From contig NZ_CAXBGN010000001.1 of the NCBI RefSeq assembly GCF_963975415.1, positions 620,001 through 684,000 on the forward strand: a stretch of 64,000 bases of DNA. The letters run 5' to 3'. Each line of letters begins with the position of its first letter. The stretch's first letter is position 1. Positions 36,949 through 46,631 of this stretch are shown in pieces. The notes beneath the pieces are model-generated. The model saw only the letters and a program-made list of their open reading frames with translations. It had not been told where the DNA came from and did not search any database. The DNA is from Kriegella sp963975415. Its GTDB lineage: Bacteria; Bacteroidota; Bacteroidia; Flavobacteriales; Flavobacteriaceae. Both the position numbers and the translations under genes were made by a program.

Positions 36949-38130
36949 ATGAAACAAGACTTTCTTAAATATCAGGCACAGACGAGTCAACATCCCTTGG
37001 GAATGTCAATTTCGCATGCCCGCGGAAGCTATATTTACGACACAGAGGGCAATGCCCATCTCGATTTTGTTGCCGGTGTTTCGGCCTGTAGTCTAGGCCA
37101 TTGCCATCCGAAAGTTACCGAAGCTATCAAACAACAAGTCGACCAATACATGCATGTTATGGTCTATGGGGAATATATACAAGAACCTGCCGTAGCGTAT
37201 ACAAAGCTATTGGCTTCCCTCCTTCCCGAACAATTGGAAACCACCTATTTGGTAAACTCAGGGACCGAGGCTGTTGAAGGAGCTTTAAAATTAGCGCGAC
37301 GTTATACCGGAAGAACAGAAATTATTTCCGCCCACAGGGCCTATCATGGAAATACTTTGGGAAGTTTAAGTATTATGGGCTTTGAAGAACGCAAGAGCGC
37401 CTTTCGTCCCCTTCTTCCCGATGTATCCTTTATACATTTCAACGCTGAAACCGATATTTTAAAAATAACAAAACGAACGGCAGCAGTAGTTCTCGAAACC
37501 ATACAAGGAGGCGCAGGTTTAATACTTCCCAACCCAGATTACCTTAAAAAAATACGGGAACGCTGTGACAAAGTCGGGGCACTTTTGATTTTAGATGAAA
37601 TACAGCCAGGATTTGGCCGAACAGGAAAGCTTTTTGCCTTTCAACATTATGCTTGCATTCCCGATATTCTGGTCATCGGTAAGGGTATGGCCTCAGGATT
37701 GCCCGTGGGTGCCTTTGTAGCATCCGAAGAGAAAATGTCAGTTTTGATGAACAAACCAAAATTGGGTCACATCACTACCTTTGGCGGCAACCCCGTAGTA
37801 GCCGCAGCATGTCTGGCAACCCTGCAAGAAATCACCCAAAGTGGGTTGATTCAAGATACTTTGGAAAAAGAAAAAATATTCAGGCAATTGCTAAAACATT
37901 CCGCGATTTCCGAAATCAGGGGAAAAGGATTATTACTCGCATTGATTATGAAAAATGAGGAGATGGCCAATTATGTGGTATTGGAATGCGCAAAAAAAGG
38001 TTTGGTATTATTTTGGCTTTTGTTTGAGCCCAGAGCGGTTCGAATTTCGCCGCCATTGACCATATCCATTGACGAAATCAAGGAAGGTTGCGAAACGATA
38101 ATGCACGTTTTAGACCAGTACCAACAATAA
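36949..38130 (+). CDS. Class III (aspartate/ornithine/GABA-type) aminotransferase
   Basis: A 393-residue PLP enzyme. ARGSYIYDTEGNAHLDFVAGV, TYLVNSGTEAVEGALKLARR and RAYHGNTLGSLSIMG form the N-terminal half; ILDEIQPGFGRTG and the GKGMASGLPVGAF segment with the PLP lysine, and TTFGGNPVVAAA follow. Acetylornithine or 4-aminobutyrate aminotransferases share these motifs; no arginine genes are adjacent, so the substrate remains open. It follows the OstA-like gene after 51 bases and precedes a TPR gene. Confidence 0.9.
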   Translation: MKQDFLKYQAQTSQHPLGMSISHARGSYIYDTEGNAHLDFVAGVSACSLGHCHPKVTEAIKQQVDQYMHVMVYGEYIQEPAVAYTKLLASLLPEQLETTYLVNSGTEAVEGALKLARRYTGRTEIISAHRAYHGNTLGSLSIMGFEERKSAFRPLLPDVSFIHFNAETDILKITKRTAAVVLETIQGGAGLILPNPDYLKKIRERCDKVGALLILDEIQPGFGRTGKLFAFQHYACIPDILVIGKGMASGLPVGAFVASEEKMSVLMNKPKLGHITTFGGNPVVAAACLATLQEITQSGLIQDTLEKEKIFRQLLKHSAISEIRGKGLLLALIMKNEEMANYVVLECAKKGLVLFWLLFEPRAVRISPPLTISIDEIKEGCETIMHVLDQYQQ

Positions 38131-38227
38131 GATGTTAACTAATTTGTTAATAATATAGCTCCATCTTGGAAAAAAAAGCAGCCACAAAAGACTACTTTTA
38201 AATCCATAGTGTAACCAAAAACTTTCT

Positions 38228-39628
38228 ATGGCGTTAGAACCTAACGGAAAATCAAATCGGCCCATAGCCAAATTTGAGTCCATGCTCAAAACCGACGACG
38301 TCTACTTCTTTGACGCTGAGGATTTCGAGGATATTATTCATCACTACTTGAATCATGGAAAAATTGCATTGGCTAAAAAAGCCATTAAAATTGGGCTACA
38401 GCAACATCCAGCATCCACAGAACTCAAACTTCTTGATGTCGAGGTACTGGTCTTTGAAAATAATTTCGAAGTAGCGGAAAATCTACTTGATGAACTTCAA
38501 CTACTAGACTGCAACAACGAAGAGATTTACATTCAAAGGGCCAATATTTATTCTAAAAAAGACAATCATGAAGCGGCTATCACGCTCTTGAACAAAGCTT
38601 TAGAGCTCGCTGATACCAGTTTCGATATTCATTCACTTTTGGGCATGGAATATCTATTTATGGATGATTTCAAACTCGCCAAAGAGAGTTTTATGAAGTG
38701 TGTGTCATTTGATGAACAAGATTATTCTTCACTATACAATGTAATCTACTGCTTCGAATTTTTAGAAGACTTTGAGGGAGCCATTCACTACCTCAACGAC
38801 TACCTCGAAAGAAACCCATATTGTGAAGTAGCTTGGCACCAATTGGGAAAACAGTATTTCACCAAAGAAATGTATCAGGAAGCATTGACGGCCTTTGATT
38901 TCGCAATTATTTCAGACGATTCTTTTATTGGAGCCTACTTCGAAAAGGGTAAAGTACTTGAGAAATTGGGTAAATACGGCGAGGCCATAGTAAACTACGA
39001 GACTACGATCGCGATGGACGACCCTACCTCACATGCGTATCTTCGTCTTGGAAAATGTCATGAGAAATTAAAGAACAATGACATGGCCAAATTCTATTAT
39101 TACCAAACCGTGCACGAAGATCCTTTACTTGACAAGGGCTGGTTGGCCATTACCGATTTTTATTATCGTAGAGGAAATTATGAAAAGGCCTTGTTCTACA
39201 TAAACAAAGCCTTGAACATTGATGGTGAAAATGCCCATTATTGGAAAAAATGTGCGCGAATCTATACCGTACTTGGTAATTACCCACAAGCTGATTTCTC
39301 ATACAAACAAACTGTAGAACTCGGTAATTATGAGTTGAGCACTTGGCTCAATTGGGCCGATATTGCCAGACAAAACGACGATTTGGAAGCAGCGCTACAA
39401 ATTTTGACCCAAGGCAAGGAGTTTTATCCTGAAAGTGTTAGAATTCAGTTTAAAATGGCAGGTTTTTATTTTCTGAAGCAAGACCGAATCAACGGAAGAA
39501 TCAGTTTAATCGATGCCCTTAAAAATGATATGGAGAAACTACATCTGTTCACCGATGAGTTCCCCCAGTTCGAAGTTGCCGAATGGGTGCAAAACATAAT
39601 CTCAGATATTAAAAGGGCTTCCAGATAA
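38228..39628 (+). CDS. Tetratricopeptide repeat protein
   Basis: A 466-residue soluble protein without a signal peptide, built of TPR pairs with recognisable A-W/Y-G-A-Y-A spacing (HQLGKQYFTKEMYQEALTAF, AYLRLGKCHEKLKNNDMAKF, WKKCARIYTVLGNYPQADF). I count about ten repeats. TPRs mediate protein-protein contacts; the partner is not known. It sits 12 bases before the first DUF368 gene (from stop to the TTG frame), in the envelope-related series. Confidence 0.9.
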   Translation: MALEPNGKSNRPIAKFESMLKTDDVYFFDAEDFEDIIHHYLNHGKIALAKKAIKIGLQQHPASTELKLLDVEVLVFENNFEVAENLLDELQLLDCNNEEIYIQRANIYSKKDNHEAAITLLNKALELADTSFDIHSLLGMEYLFMDDFKLAKESFMKCVSFDEQDYSSLYNVIYCFEFLEDFEGAIHYLNDYLERNPYCEVAWHQLGKQYFTKEMYQEALTAFDFAIISDDSFIGAYFEKGKVLEKLGKYGEAIVNYETTIAMDDPTSHAYLRLGKCHEKLKNNDMAKFYYYQTVHEDPLLDKGWLAITDFYYRRGNYEKALFYINKALNIDGENAHYWKKCARIYTVLGNYPQADFSYKQTVELGNYELSTWLNWADIARQNDDLEAALQILTQGKEFYPESVRIQFKMAGFYFLKQDRINGRISLIDALKNDMEKLHLFTDEFPQFEVAEWVQNIISDIKRASR

Positions 39629-39654
39629 AAAAACTATTTTTGTTTTTTTGTCTT

Positions 39655-40572
39655 ATGAAATCTAAAAACTTTTTACATTACGCCGTAGTAACCCTTAAAG
39701 GTATGGCCATGGGTGCCGCCGATGTCGTACCTGGAGTTTCGGGCGGCACTATCGCCTTTATCTCTGGCATCTACGAAGAACTCATCACCTCGATAAACAA
39801 TATTGAACCTTCTTTGCTCAAAGTTTGGAAAAAAGACGGTTTTAAAGTTTTTTGGCAAAAGCTGAACGGTAATTTTTTGTCCGCACTTTTTCTGGGCATT
39901 GCAATAAGTATTCTTTCCCTGGCTAAATTTATCAGCTGGTTATTGGTCAATGAGGCAATATTGTTATGGTCTTTTTTCTTCGGTCTAGTTGTAGCCAGCA
40001 TCTTTTTTGTTGGAAAGGCGATCGAAAAATGGAACTTGGCTACAATTGTAGTACTTCTGATGGGCGCTGCTCTGGCCTATTACATTACTATTCTTCCTCC
40101 CAACGAAAATGTGGAAAGTCTTCCTTTTTTATTCCTTTCAGGGGCTTTGGCCGTATGTGCCATGATTCTGCCAGGTATTTCAGGGGCCTTTATTTTGGTA
40201 CTACTAGGCTCTTACAAGACCATTTTAGACGCGGTTCACGAGAGAAATATCCAAATTATTGCTACGGTCGGATTGGGTGCTATTTTCGGTCTACTTAGTT
40301 TTGCAAAATTGCTGAAATGGATGTTCAACCATTATAAAAATATTACGTTAGCCTTATTGACGGGTTTTATATTGGGGTCTCTCAATAAAATTTGGCCTTG
40401 GAAAGAGGTATTGGAAACCAGGACCTTTGGTGATAAAATAATTACTGTAAAAGAGCAAAATGTTTCGCCTTTGGCTTTCGATGGCGACGCCCAGATCACC
40501 TATGCGCTGGTTGCCGCCATTATTGGCTTTTCACTTATTTTCATACTTGAAAGAACGGCTTCAAAAAAATAA
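39655..40572 (+). CDS. DUF368 membrane protein, putative polyprenyl-phosphate translocase (copy 1)
   Basis: A polytopic membrane protein of about 305 residues with the DUF368 entry motif GMAMGAADVVPGVSGGTIAFISGIYEELI and a duplicated half (AVCAMILPGISGAFILVLLG). Known from recent work: DUF368 proteins (PopT) recycle undecaprenyl phosphate across the inner membrane. Whether this one does is inference. I chose the ATG at 39655 (MKSKNF); a TTG at 39640 is also in frame. A homologue follows 11 bases downstream. Confidence 0.9.
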   Translation: MKSKNFLHYAVVTLKGMAMGAADVVPGVSGGTIAFISGIYEELITSINNIEPSLLKVWKKDGFKVFWQKLNGNFLSALFLGIAISILSLAKFISWLLVNEAILLWSFFFGLVVASIFFVGKAIEKWNLATIVVLLMGAALAYYITILPPNENVESLPFLFLSGALAVCAMILPGISGAFILVLLGSYKTILDAVHERNIQIIATVGLGAIFGLLSFAKLLKWMFNHYKNITLALLTGFILGSLNKIWPWKEVLETRTFGDKIITVKEQNVSPLAFDGDAQITYALVAAIIGFSLIFILERTASKK

Positions 40573-40583
40573 GTCCCGCTCCG

Positions 40584-41603
40584 ATGTACGACCCGCGAAC
40601 ATTTTCCGATAAGTTCTTCCTTGTGATCAAGGGGTTATTCATGGGAGCCGCGAACAAAGTACCAGGCGTATCAGGTGGCATCGTTGCCTTTGTGGGTGGT
40701 TTTTATGAAGAATTTATCTATTCGTTACAAAAAGTAAACGGAAAGGCCTTTAAATTGCTTTTAAATGGGAGGCTAAGGAGCTTTTACCGCTATATCAACG
40801 GTCAATTTCTTGCTTTGCTCATTTTCGGCATGTTGGTCAGTTATTTTAGCATCTCAAAACTGCTCGACTATTTTCTGGAGCAAAAAGAACTCTTTGTTTG
40901 GGCCGCTTTTTTTGGAATGATTTTGGGCTCGATATATTACATCTCCAAAGATTTTGAACACTGGAACCAAAGGACCATTCCAGCCGGTATTATTGGATTG
41001 ATTGTCGGTATATCTATTAGTTTTTTGAATCCGGCCAAAGAAAACGACAATCTCTTGTTTATTTTTGTGTGCGGAATAATTAGTGTTTCTGGAATGACGC
41101 TTCCCGGGCTTTCCGGATCTTTTATTCTTATCCTCTTGGGCAACTATGTACTACTGTTGGTCGATTCGGTAAATGCACTATATGATACTTTTGCAGAAAT
41201 TTTTAGTGGAAACTTTACCTTTATCAACAATAAAGAACGACTTGACACCTTGACAATATTGGCTGTATTTACCGCTGGTTCGGCAACAGGCCTGGTCAGT
41301 CTATCCCACATCCTCTCTTATGTGCTAAAACATTTCAGACACATCAGCACGGCCGTAATCATAGGGTTTATCACAGGTTCGCTCGGGGTAGTATGGCCTT
41401 GGAAAAAAACAATTTACAAAAGCAATAGTTCGGGTGAAGTAATTTTAGACTCGAATGGCAAAGAGATTATAATGAACTATGAGCGATACCTTCCCAATTT
41501 GGGAAAATTGGAGACTTGGTGGGCTTTTTTCTTTATTGGAATTGGAATATTAATTTTATTGGGATTGGATTGGTATGGAAAACGCAGAAAACAAAAGGGT
41601 TAG
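40584..41603 (+). CDS. DUF368 membrane protein, putative polyprenyl-phosphate translocase (copy 2)
   Basis: A 339-residue paralogue of the preceding protein: GLFMGAANKVPGVSGGIVAFVGGFYEEFI and GMTLPGLSGSFILILLG reproduce both half motifs. The similarity to copy 1 is clear but far from identical, so the duplication is old. Divergence at the first motif (AADVVPG versus AANKVPG) replaces Asp-Val with Asn-Lys. It overlaps aroE by 29 bases. Confidence 0.9.
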   Translation: MYDPRTFSDKFFLVIKGLFMGAANKVPGVSGGIVAFVGGFYEEFIYSLQKVNGKAFKLLLNGRLRSFYRYINGQFLALLIFGMLVSYFSISKLLDYFLEQKELFVWAAFFGMILGSIYYISKDFEHWNQRTIPAGIIGLIVGISISFLNPAKENDNLLFIFVCGIISVSGMTLPGLSGSFILILLGNYVLLLVDSVNALYDTFAEIFSGNFTFINNKERLDTLTILAVFTAGSATGLVSLSHILSYVLKHFRHISTAVIIGFITGSLGVVWPWKKTIYKSNSSGEVILDSNGKEIIMNYERYLPNLGKLETWWAFFFIGIGILILLGLDWYGKRRKQKG

Positions 41604-42330
41604 GTTCGGACTTGTAGGAAGAGATATCTCTTATTCCTTTTCGAAGGGCTACTTTACCAAAAAGTTCAATGACCTTGCACTCAACGATCACAGTTACGAG
41701 AACTTTGACCTCCCCAAAATCGAAGAATTTGAACAACTTATAAAAACCAATACCGATATTAAGGGGTTCAATGTAACCATACCTTACAAACAAGCGGTTA
41801 TGCCCTATCTAGCCAAACTGGATGAAAAAGCGCAAAAAATCGGGGCGGTGAATACCATAAAGGTAACTTCAAACGGACTAAAAGGATATAATACGGACGC
41901 TTACGGATTTCAAAAGTCTTTGGAGCCTTTATTAAAGCAGCACCATCAAAAAGCATTGATTTTAGGTACAGGGGGCGCATCAAAGGCAATAGCTTTCGTG
42001 CTTGGCGAATTAGGAATCTCCCATACGTTTGTATCTCGAAATCCTGATCAAGACCAACTATCATATAAAGAGCTCTCCAAGAAAGTGATTCTCGCACATA
42101 CCGTGATAATTAATTGTACCCCATTGGGCACCCACCCCAATGTCAAGGTAAAACCAAGCATCCCTTATGAACACCTTACGTCAAATCATCTCCTATACGA
42201 TCTGATTTACAATCCGTCTAAAACTGCATTTTTGGCAGCTGGAGAATCGCAGGGGGCTTCAATAGGCAATGGACAGCGAATGTTGGAATATCAGGCAGAA
42301 AAGGCCTGGGAGATATGGTGTAAAGAATAG
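41575..42330 (+). CDS. aroE: Shikimate dehydrogenase AroE
   Basis: A 251-residue enzyme; KRVRFGLVGRDISYSFSK is the shikimate site, NVTIPYKQAVMPYL the NVTxPxK motif, and YNTDAYGFQKSL, LGTGGASKAIAF (NADP-binding glycine motif) and NGQRMLEYQAEKAWEIW follow. Role: reduces 3-dehydroshikimate in aromatic amino acid synthesis. The start lies within the last codons of the upstream DUF368 gene. It is slightly shorter than E. coli AroE (272) but has all motifs. Confidence 0.95.
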   Translation: MENAENKRVRFGLVGRDISYSFSKGYFTKKFNDLALNDHSYENFDLPKIEEFEQLIKTNTDIKGFNVTIPYKQAVMPYLAKLDEKAQKIGAVNTIKVTSNGLKGYNTDAYGFQKSLEPLLKQHHQKALILGTGGASKAIAFVLGELGISHTFVSRNPDQDQLSYKELSKKVILAHTVIINCTPLGTHPNVKVKPSIPYEHLTSNHLLYDLIYNPSKTAFLAAGESQGASIGNGQRMLEYQAEKAWEIWCKE

Positions 42331-42366
42331 CCCCCCCGGAAACGCTCGTAATTCGCTATTTGTAGC

Positions 42367-42378
42367 GCTATTAATAGC
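42367..42378. repeat. Palindrome GCTATTAATAGC
   Basis: A perfect 12-base palindrome in the gap between aroE and DUF349, without a T run. It may be a protein-binding site or chance. Confidence 0.2.
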
Positions 42379-42423
42379 ACCAAAATATACCATAGTGCCG
42401 CTGTTGATGTGCTTGAATATATA

Positions 42424-42457
42424 TTGAATTGTACACCCTATTTCCCAAATAATTTTG
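42424..42457 (+). promoter_or_regulatory. Promoter of the DUF349 gene
   Basis: TTG, a 23-base spacer and TAATTTTG, about 30 bases upstream of the first ATG at 42486. Confidence 0.4.
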
Positions 42458-42485
42458 CCATTAATAAGGTTGTTGCTATCTTACC

Positions 42486-44699
42486 ATGTACATTTACCCG
42501 AATATTAGACAAATGTTGGAAGAAAAAGAACAAGACCTTGAAAAAAGTGTATCGGAAAAAGCTCATTTAGAGCACACTAGGTCAACAGCGGAAATAGAGA
42601 AAAATGAGCTTACAACACCTGAAAAAGAAGATGTGAGTAAAAATGCTCCTTTAGATTCTGAAATAGCTGAAAACAAGAAAGATATCGTCACAAAAGTTGA
42701 GGCCCATAAACCCGGTACCGAAAAAGTCGTTGCAAATTCTGAGGAAAAAACTGTTACGGAGGGTCTCGTCGATGAGAAAACGATTGTTGATTCTAAAAAG
42801 CCCGTAGCACATCCTAAAAAAAAGGAAGAAGACGTTCTTGATGAAATTGACGAATCCAATGCCGAAGATGCAGAAGATGCAGATAACCATCATAGACACC
42901 GAATACCTATATTGGACTACCATGCCATGTCAATGGAAAATTTGGTCGGTGAACTACAGCGATTGGTTCGTAACGAGAAAGTACAAGCTATCAAAAGCCA
43001 TGTCGATGGTATAAAATATGAATTCGATCAAAAATTTCAAGAATTTTTAGAAGGAAAAAAAGAAGAGTTCATCGCCAACGGTGGTAATGAAATAGATTTT
43101 CGCTATAATTCCGTGGCAAAAAGACAATTTAAGGAAGTATATGCCGATTACCGGGAAAAACGCAACCAACACTACAAAAACCTTGATAAAAGCCATAAAG
43201 ATAATCTAGCTAAAAGATTGGCCCTTATAGAGTCGTTAAAAGGCTTGGTGAGCATTGAAGAGGATATGAACACCACTTACAAAAGTTTTAAAGACATTCA
43301 AGAACAGTGGCGTCATGCTGGTCCGGTTCCCAGTGCCCACTACAATAATGTCTGGAAAACATACCACCACCATGTCGAAATATTTTATGATTTTCTACAT
43401 CTCAATCGCGAGCTTCGTGACCTTGATTTCAAGCACAACCTAGAAGAGAAACAAAAATTGGCCGAACGGGCCGAGGCATTGGCCAACCATGAAGATTTGT
43501 CCATGGCTTTTCGCGAATTACAGGCATTGCACAAAATTTGGAAAGAAGATATCGGCCCCGTGGGCAAAGAACACAGAGAAGAGATTTGGGAACGTTTTAG
43601 TAACGCCACAAAAATTGTTCATCAAAGACGCCAAGAGCATTTCAAGGAACTTGACAAACTGTACGAACAAAATTTAGAGAAAAAGAAAGAGCTTATAAAT
43701 AAAATCAATGCGATAGCCGAGCATGTTTCTGATAATCACAAAGGTTTACAGCAGCAGATCAAACAGGTTCAAGAACTGCGTGAAACTTTCTTCAATGCAG
43801 GCAGAATACCTCAAAAAGATAATGGCCCGACATGGGCGGCATTTAAACAGGCTACACGAAGCTTTAACCAAAGTAAAAATGCTTATTATAAAAACCTAAA
43901 AAAAGAGCAGCACGATAATCTTGATAAAAAAAGGTCATTGATCAAGTTGGCGCATGAGCTAGAGAACAGTGAGGAATGGGAAATGGCAACCTCCGAGATG
44001 AAGCGCATACAAAGCGAATGGAAAAAAATCGGTCATGTTCCTAGAAAATATTCCGATAAAATCTGGAAAGAATTCAAAAATGCCTGCAATCATTATTTTG
44101 ATCGTTTGCATGCACTAAAAAACAAAGGTCATAAGGAAGAGGAAGAAAACCTAGAAAAAAAGGTCGCTTGTTTTGAAGAATTGAAAACTTTTGAACTGAC
44201 GGGAAATCGCGAAAAAGATTTAGCGACGCTTAAGTCTTTTATTGAGACTTGGCGCTCATACGGCAGAGTGCCCTTTAATAAAAAACACATCAACCAAAAG
44301 TTCGACAAAATTTTAGATGCAATTTTCAAAAAGCTGAAAATAAGTCGGCAAGAGGCAGAACTTTTAAAATACGGAAATAAAATTCAACGTTTGGCCAATG
44401 CCGATGACGAATATGCTATTTCCAAAGAGCGCAGTTTCATTCGTAAGAAAATCGACGAGAGTAAAAATGAGGTCCGCCAATTAGAGACCAATCTACAGTT
44501 CTTCTCAAATGCCTCTGAAGACAATCCTATGGTTCAGGAAGTAATTAAAAAAGTAGAAAACCACAAAGATGCCCTGGCCACTTGGAAAGCCAAATTAAAG
44601 AAGCTCAATATAATGGAAAACAACCTTAACAAAGAGCTTGAAGAAGGCGAAGAAGTAACTGAAGCAAACACTGAGATTTCCGACGGGGAGAATCAATAA
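42486..44699 (+). CDS. DUF349 domain-containing coiled-coil protein
   Basis: A 737-residue, highly charged helical protein. The N-terminal 140 residues are low-complexity acidic and lysine-rich; then five DUF349 repeats can be counted by their W/F-x-x-x-G-x-V/I-P spacing (QWRHAGPVP, IWKEDIGPVG, TFFNAGRIP, EWKKIGHVP, TWRSYGRVP). No membrane segment. DUF349 function is unknown. An ATG at 42513 (MLEEKEQD) is an equally good start because the extra nine residues are not conserved in appearance. Confidence 0.92.
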   Translation: MYIYPNIRQMLEEKEQDLEKSVSEKAHLEHTRSTAEIEKNELTTPEKEDVSKNAPLDSEIAENKKDIVTKVEAHKPGTEKVVANSEEKTVTEGLVDEKTIVDSKKPVAHPKKKEEDVLDEIDESNAEDAEDADNHHRHRIPILDYHAMSMENLVGELQRLVRNEKVQAIKSHVDGIKYEFDQKFQEFLEGKKEEFIANGGNEIDFRYNSVAKRQFKEVYADYREKRNQHYKNLDKSHKDNLAKRLALIESLKGLVSIEEDMNTTYKSFKDIQEQWRHAGPVPSAHYNNVWKTYHHHVEIFYDFLHLNRELRDLDFKHNLEEKQKLAERAEALANHEDLSMAFRELQALHKIWKEDIGPVGKEHREEIWERFSNATKIVHQRRQEHFKELDKLYEQNLEKKKELINKINAIAEHVSDNHKGLQQQIKQVQELRETFFNAGRIPQKDNGPTWAAFKQATRSFNQSKNAYYKNLKKEQHDNLDKKRSLIKLAHELENSEEWEMATSEMKRIQSEWKKIGHVPRKYSDKIWKEFKNACNHYFDRLHALKNKGHKEEEENLEKKVACFEELKTFELTGNREKDLATLKSFIETWRSYGRVPFNKKHINQKFDKILDAIFKKLKISRQEAELLKYGNKIQRLANADDEYAISKERSFIRKKIDESKNEVRQLETNLQFFSNASEDNPMVQEVIKKVENHKDALATWKAKLKKLNIMENNLNKELEEGEEVTEANTEISDGENQ

Positions 44700-44756
44700 C
44701 CCCTTTGTCCCCGCCATTTTGTTTATTCCACTCTTTATGAAATCAGTTATGATTTC

Positions 44757-45437
44757 TTATGACTCGTCTATCAGTAAATCGTCATTCGGGTCTGAATCGA
44801 TGGCATGGTAAAGTGCTGCAAAAGCCAGGGAGATAAGCATCAACGAAATAACTATACCCACGACAAAAAAGAGCAGCCCTGCAATAATTACAGGAATTGC
44901 GAACAGCGCCATTCCAAATATGCGCCACCCATGACCTTTGGTCATTTCCCAACTTTTCTCAACTGCGGCTATGGGTTCCATATTTTTATCCATTACCAAA
45001 AAGGAAACGAACACAAGCCTACACGCTAAGATAATTCCGGGTACAATTAGAAAAACGAACCCGAAACCAATCAATGCGAACGTGAGTAAATTGGCAAGAA
45101 TAATATTGAGGTATTTTCTTTTAAAGCCATCAAAAATTTCAACGATATCCATTTTTTCGTTTCGAATGGCACGCAATTCCAACAAATCAGCTCCGTACTT
45201 AATTACAGGAAGAAACAACAACATATAGGCCGCAGCTAAAAGCTGTAACACAAGCGCTGTTGCCGTGGGATCGACATTTTCCGTTTGTTTTAAAATGGAT
45301 GTCGGACTTTCCGAAACCCCCACAATAATTGCGATAAGAAATAAATATAGAAAGTATTTCCACATTTGCTGCCAAGCATATCGATAACTTCCTGACAAGG
45401 TTGCTTTCGGTTTCCGTTCTTCTTTTATGAGTTCCAT
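44757..45437 (-). CDS. Polytopic membrane protein (GlpQ-membrane-domain/YciC-like)
   Basis: A 226-residue protein with five or six hydrophobic segments (KYFLYLFLIAIIVGV; LLAAAYMLLFLPVI; ALIGFGFVFLIVPGIILA; FGMALFAIPVIIAGLLFF; GIVISLMLISLAFAALYHA) and an acidic C-terminus. The FLIVPGIILACRLVF and AVEKSWEMTKGHGWRIF pattern is shared with the glycerophosphoryl-diesterase membrane domain and related DUF975-like families. The function is unknown. Confidence 0.75.
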   Translation of the reverse strand: MELIKEERKPKATLSGSYRYAWQQMWKYFLYLFLIAIIVGVSESPTSILKQTENVDPTATALVLQLLAAAYMLLFLPVIKYGADLLELRAIRNEKMDIVEIFDGFKRKYLNIILANLLTFALIGFGFVFLIVPGIILACRLVFVSFLVMDKNMEPIAAVEKSWEMTKGHGWRIFGMALFAIPVIIAGLLFFVVGIVISLMLISLAFAALYHAIDSDPNDDLLIDES

Positions 45438-45592
45438 TGACTATCGTTTTAAATTCTGAAATTCTGTAATGTAAATGTAGAACGACATCACAAAAGAATG
45501 CTCCAACTTTAGTAGTGTTTTAAAATTCACTACTAAGGTAGGAGGTTGCTTGGCCTACATTTTTATACTTTTAACCAACAAAATTTTACTAC

Positions 45593-46552
45593 TTGATTAG
45601 CCTAACCTTTATTGTTCTGTTCATTTTCTGCCTGGCCATCGCCGTGGCAAGTCTTTTGATTGGCCACAAGTTTACGAACACCTATAATGCCGAATTTCAC
45701 AGGAATTATTTTTATTACCTTATTACATTTTTTGCATTTGCATTTTATGGCATTCTGTCTCAGATTTTAATCCACACCCTACTGCCCTTTATTGATTCGG
45801 ATAAAAAAATCATTGGTACGATTGTGAATTTTCTTCCCATATTGAGTACTCCATTCCTAATTGTTTCATGGGTTATGCTTATTAAAATGGGCTATTCCCT
45901 AACAGAAATCAAAACGAAGAGAATAGAAGTACAAATTCATCTTGGTATTTTGGCACTATTCCTCTTTTTAATAGGATGCCTCTATTTTCTATGGGATACC
46001 GATACCAAAATACTCCCTCAACGATTGATATATGGTGAAATCGGGTTAATGACTGTAATAGAGTTATCCTATATGTTCTTTTTCGCTAGAACAATCGTAC
46101 GGTATTCAAAAAAGGGAAATACGCCGAAGAAAAAAATTGCGAAAAAATTTATGGCACTTATGGTTTTAGGAAGCTTTATAAGAGGATTTGTCCTTCTTTT
46201 TATGTTCATAGATTCTTGGCCTTGGCTTCTTATTCCTTTAGTATTGCTTTACTTTCTCACTAATTTTGGTCCATTACTATACTTATACCGCACTGCAGAT
46301 ATTGCATTTGTACCAGTTTATGCGAAACACCCTAGCGATGAGAAAAAAACACTACTATTCGAGAAATACCAAATCACAAAACGGGAAAAGGAAATTATAG
46401 AACAGATGTGTCAAGGCAAGACCAACCAACAAATAGCGGATACCCTTTTTATAAGCCTTCAAACCGTTAAAGACCACACACACAGAATCTATACGAAAAT
46501 TGGAATTAGCAGTCGACTGAAACTCGTTCAAATGATAAACGGTCGACCTTGA
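45593..46552 (+). CDS. Membrane-bound LuxR-type transcription regulator
   Basis: A 319-residue protein with about seven membrane helices in the first 240 residues (ISLTFIVLFIFCLAIAV; YLITFFAFAFYGIL; and so on) and a C-terminal LuxR-type helix-turn-helix (KREKEIIEQMCQGKTNQQIADTLFISLQTVKDHTHRIYTKIG). This 7TM-LuxR layout is found in Bacteroidota and is thought to sense a membrane or small-molecule signal. The start is a TTG at 45593; no earlier ATG fits. No promoter element was found in the 155-base gap. Confidence 0.85.
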   Translation: MISLTFIVLFIFCLAIAVASLLIGHKFTNTYNAEFHRNYFYYLITFFAFAFYGILSQILIHTLLPFIDSDKKIIGTIVNFLPILSTPFLIVSWVMLIKMGYSLTEIKTKRIEVQIHLGILALFLFLIGCLYFLWDTDTKILPQRLIYGEIGLMTVIELSYMFFFARTIVRYSKKGNTPKKKIAKKFMALMVLGSFIRGFVLLFMFIDSWPWLLIPLVLLYFLTNFGPLLYLYRTADIAFVPVYAKHPSDEKKTLLFEKYQITKREKEIIEQMCQGKTNQQIADTLFISLQTVKDHTHRIYTKIGISSRLKLVQMINGRP

Positions 46553-46631
46553 CCAGCACATCCAATTTCCTTCCAAACAATAAAAAAATCTTTCAAACAA
46601 CTACATTTAGCAGCACTTATTCAGATGCTTT

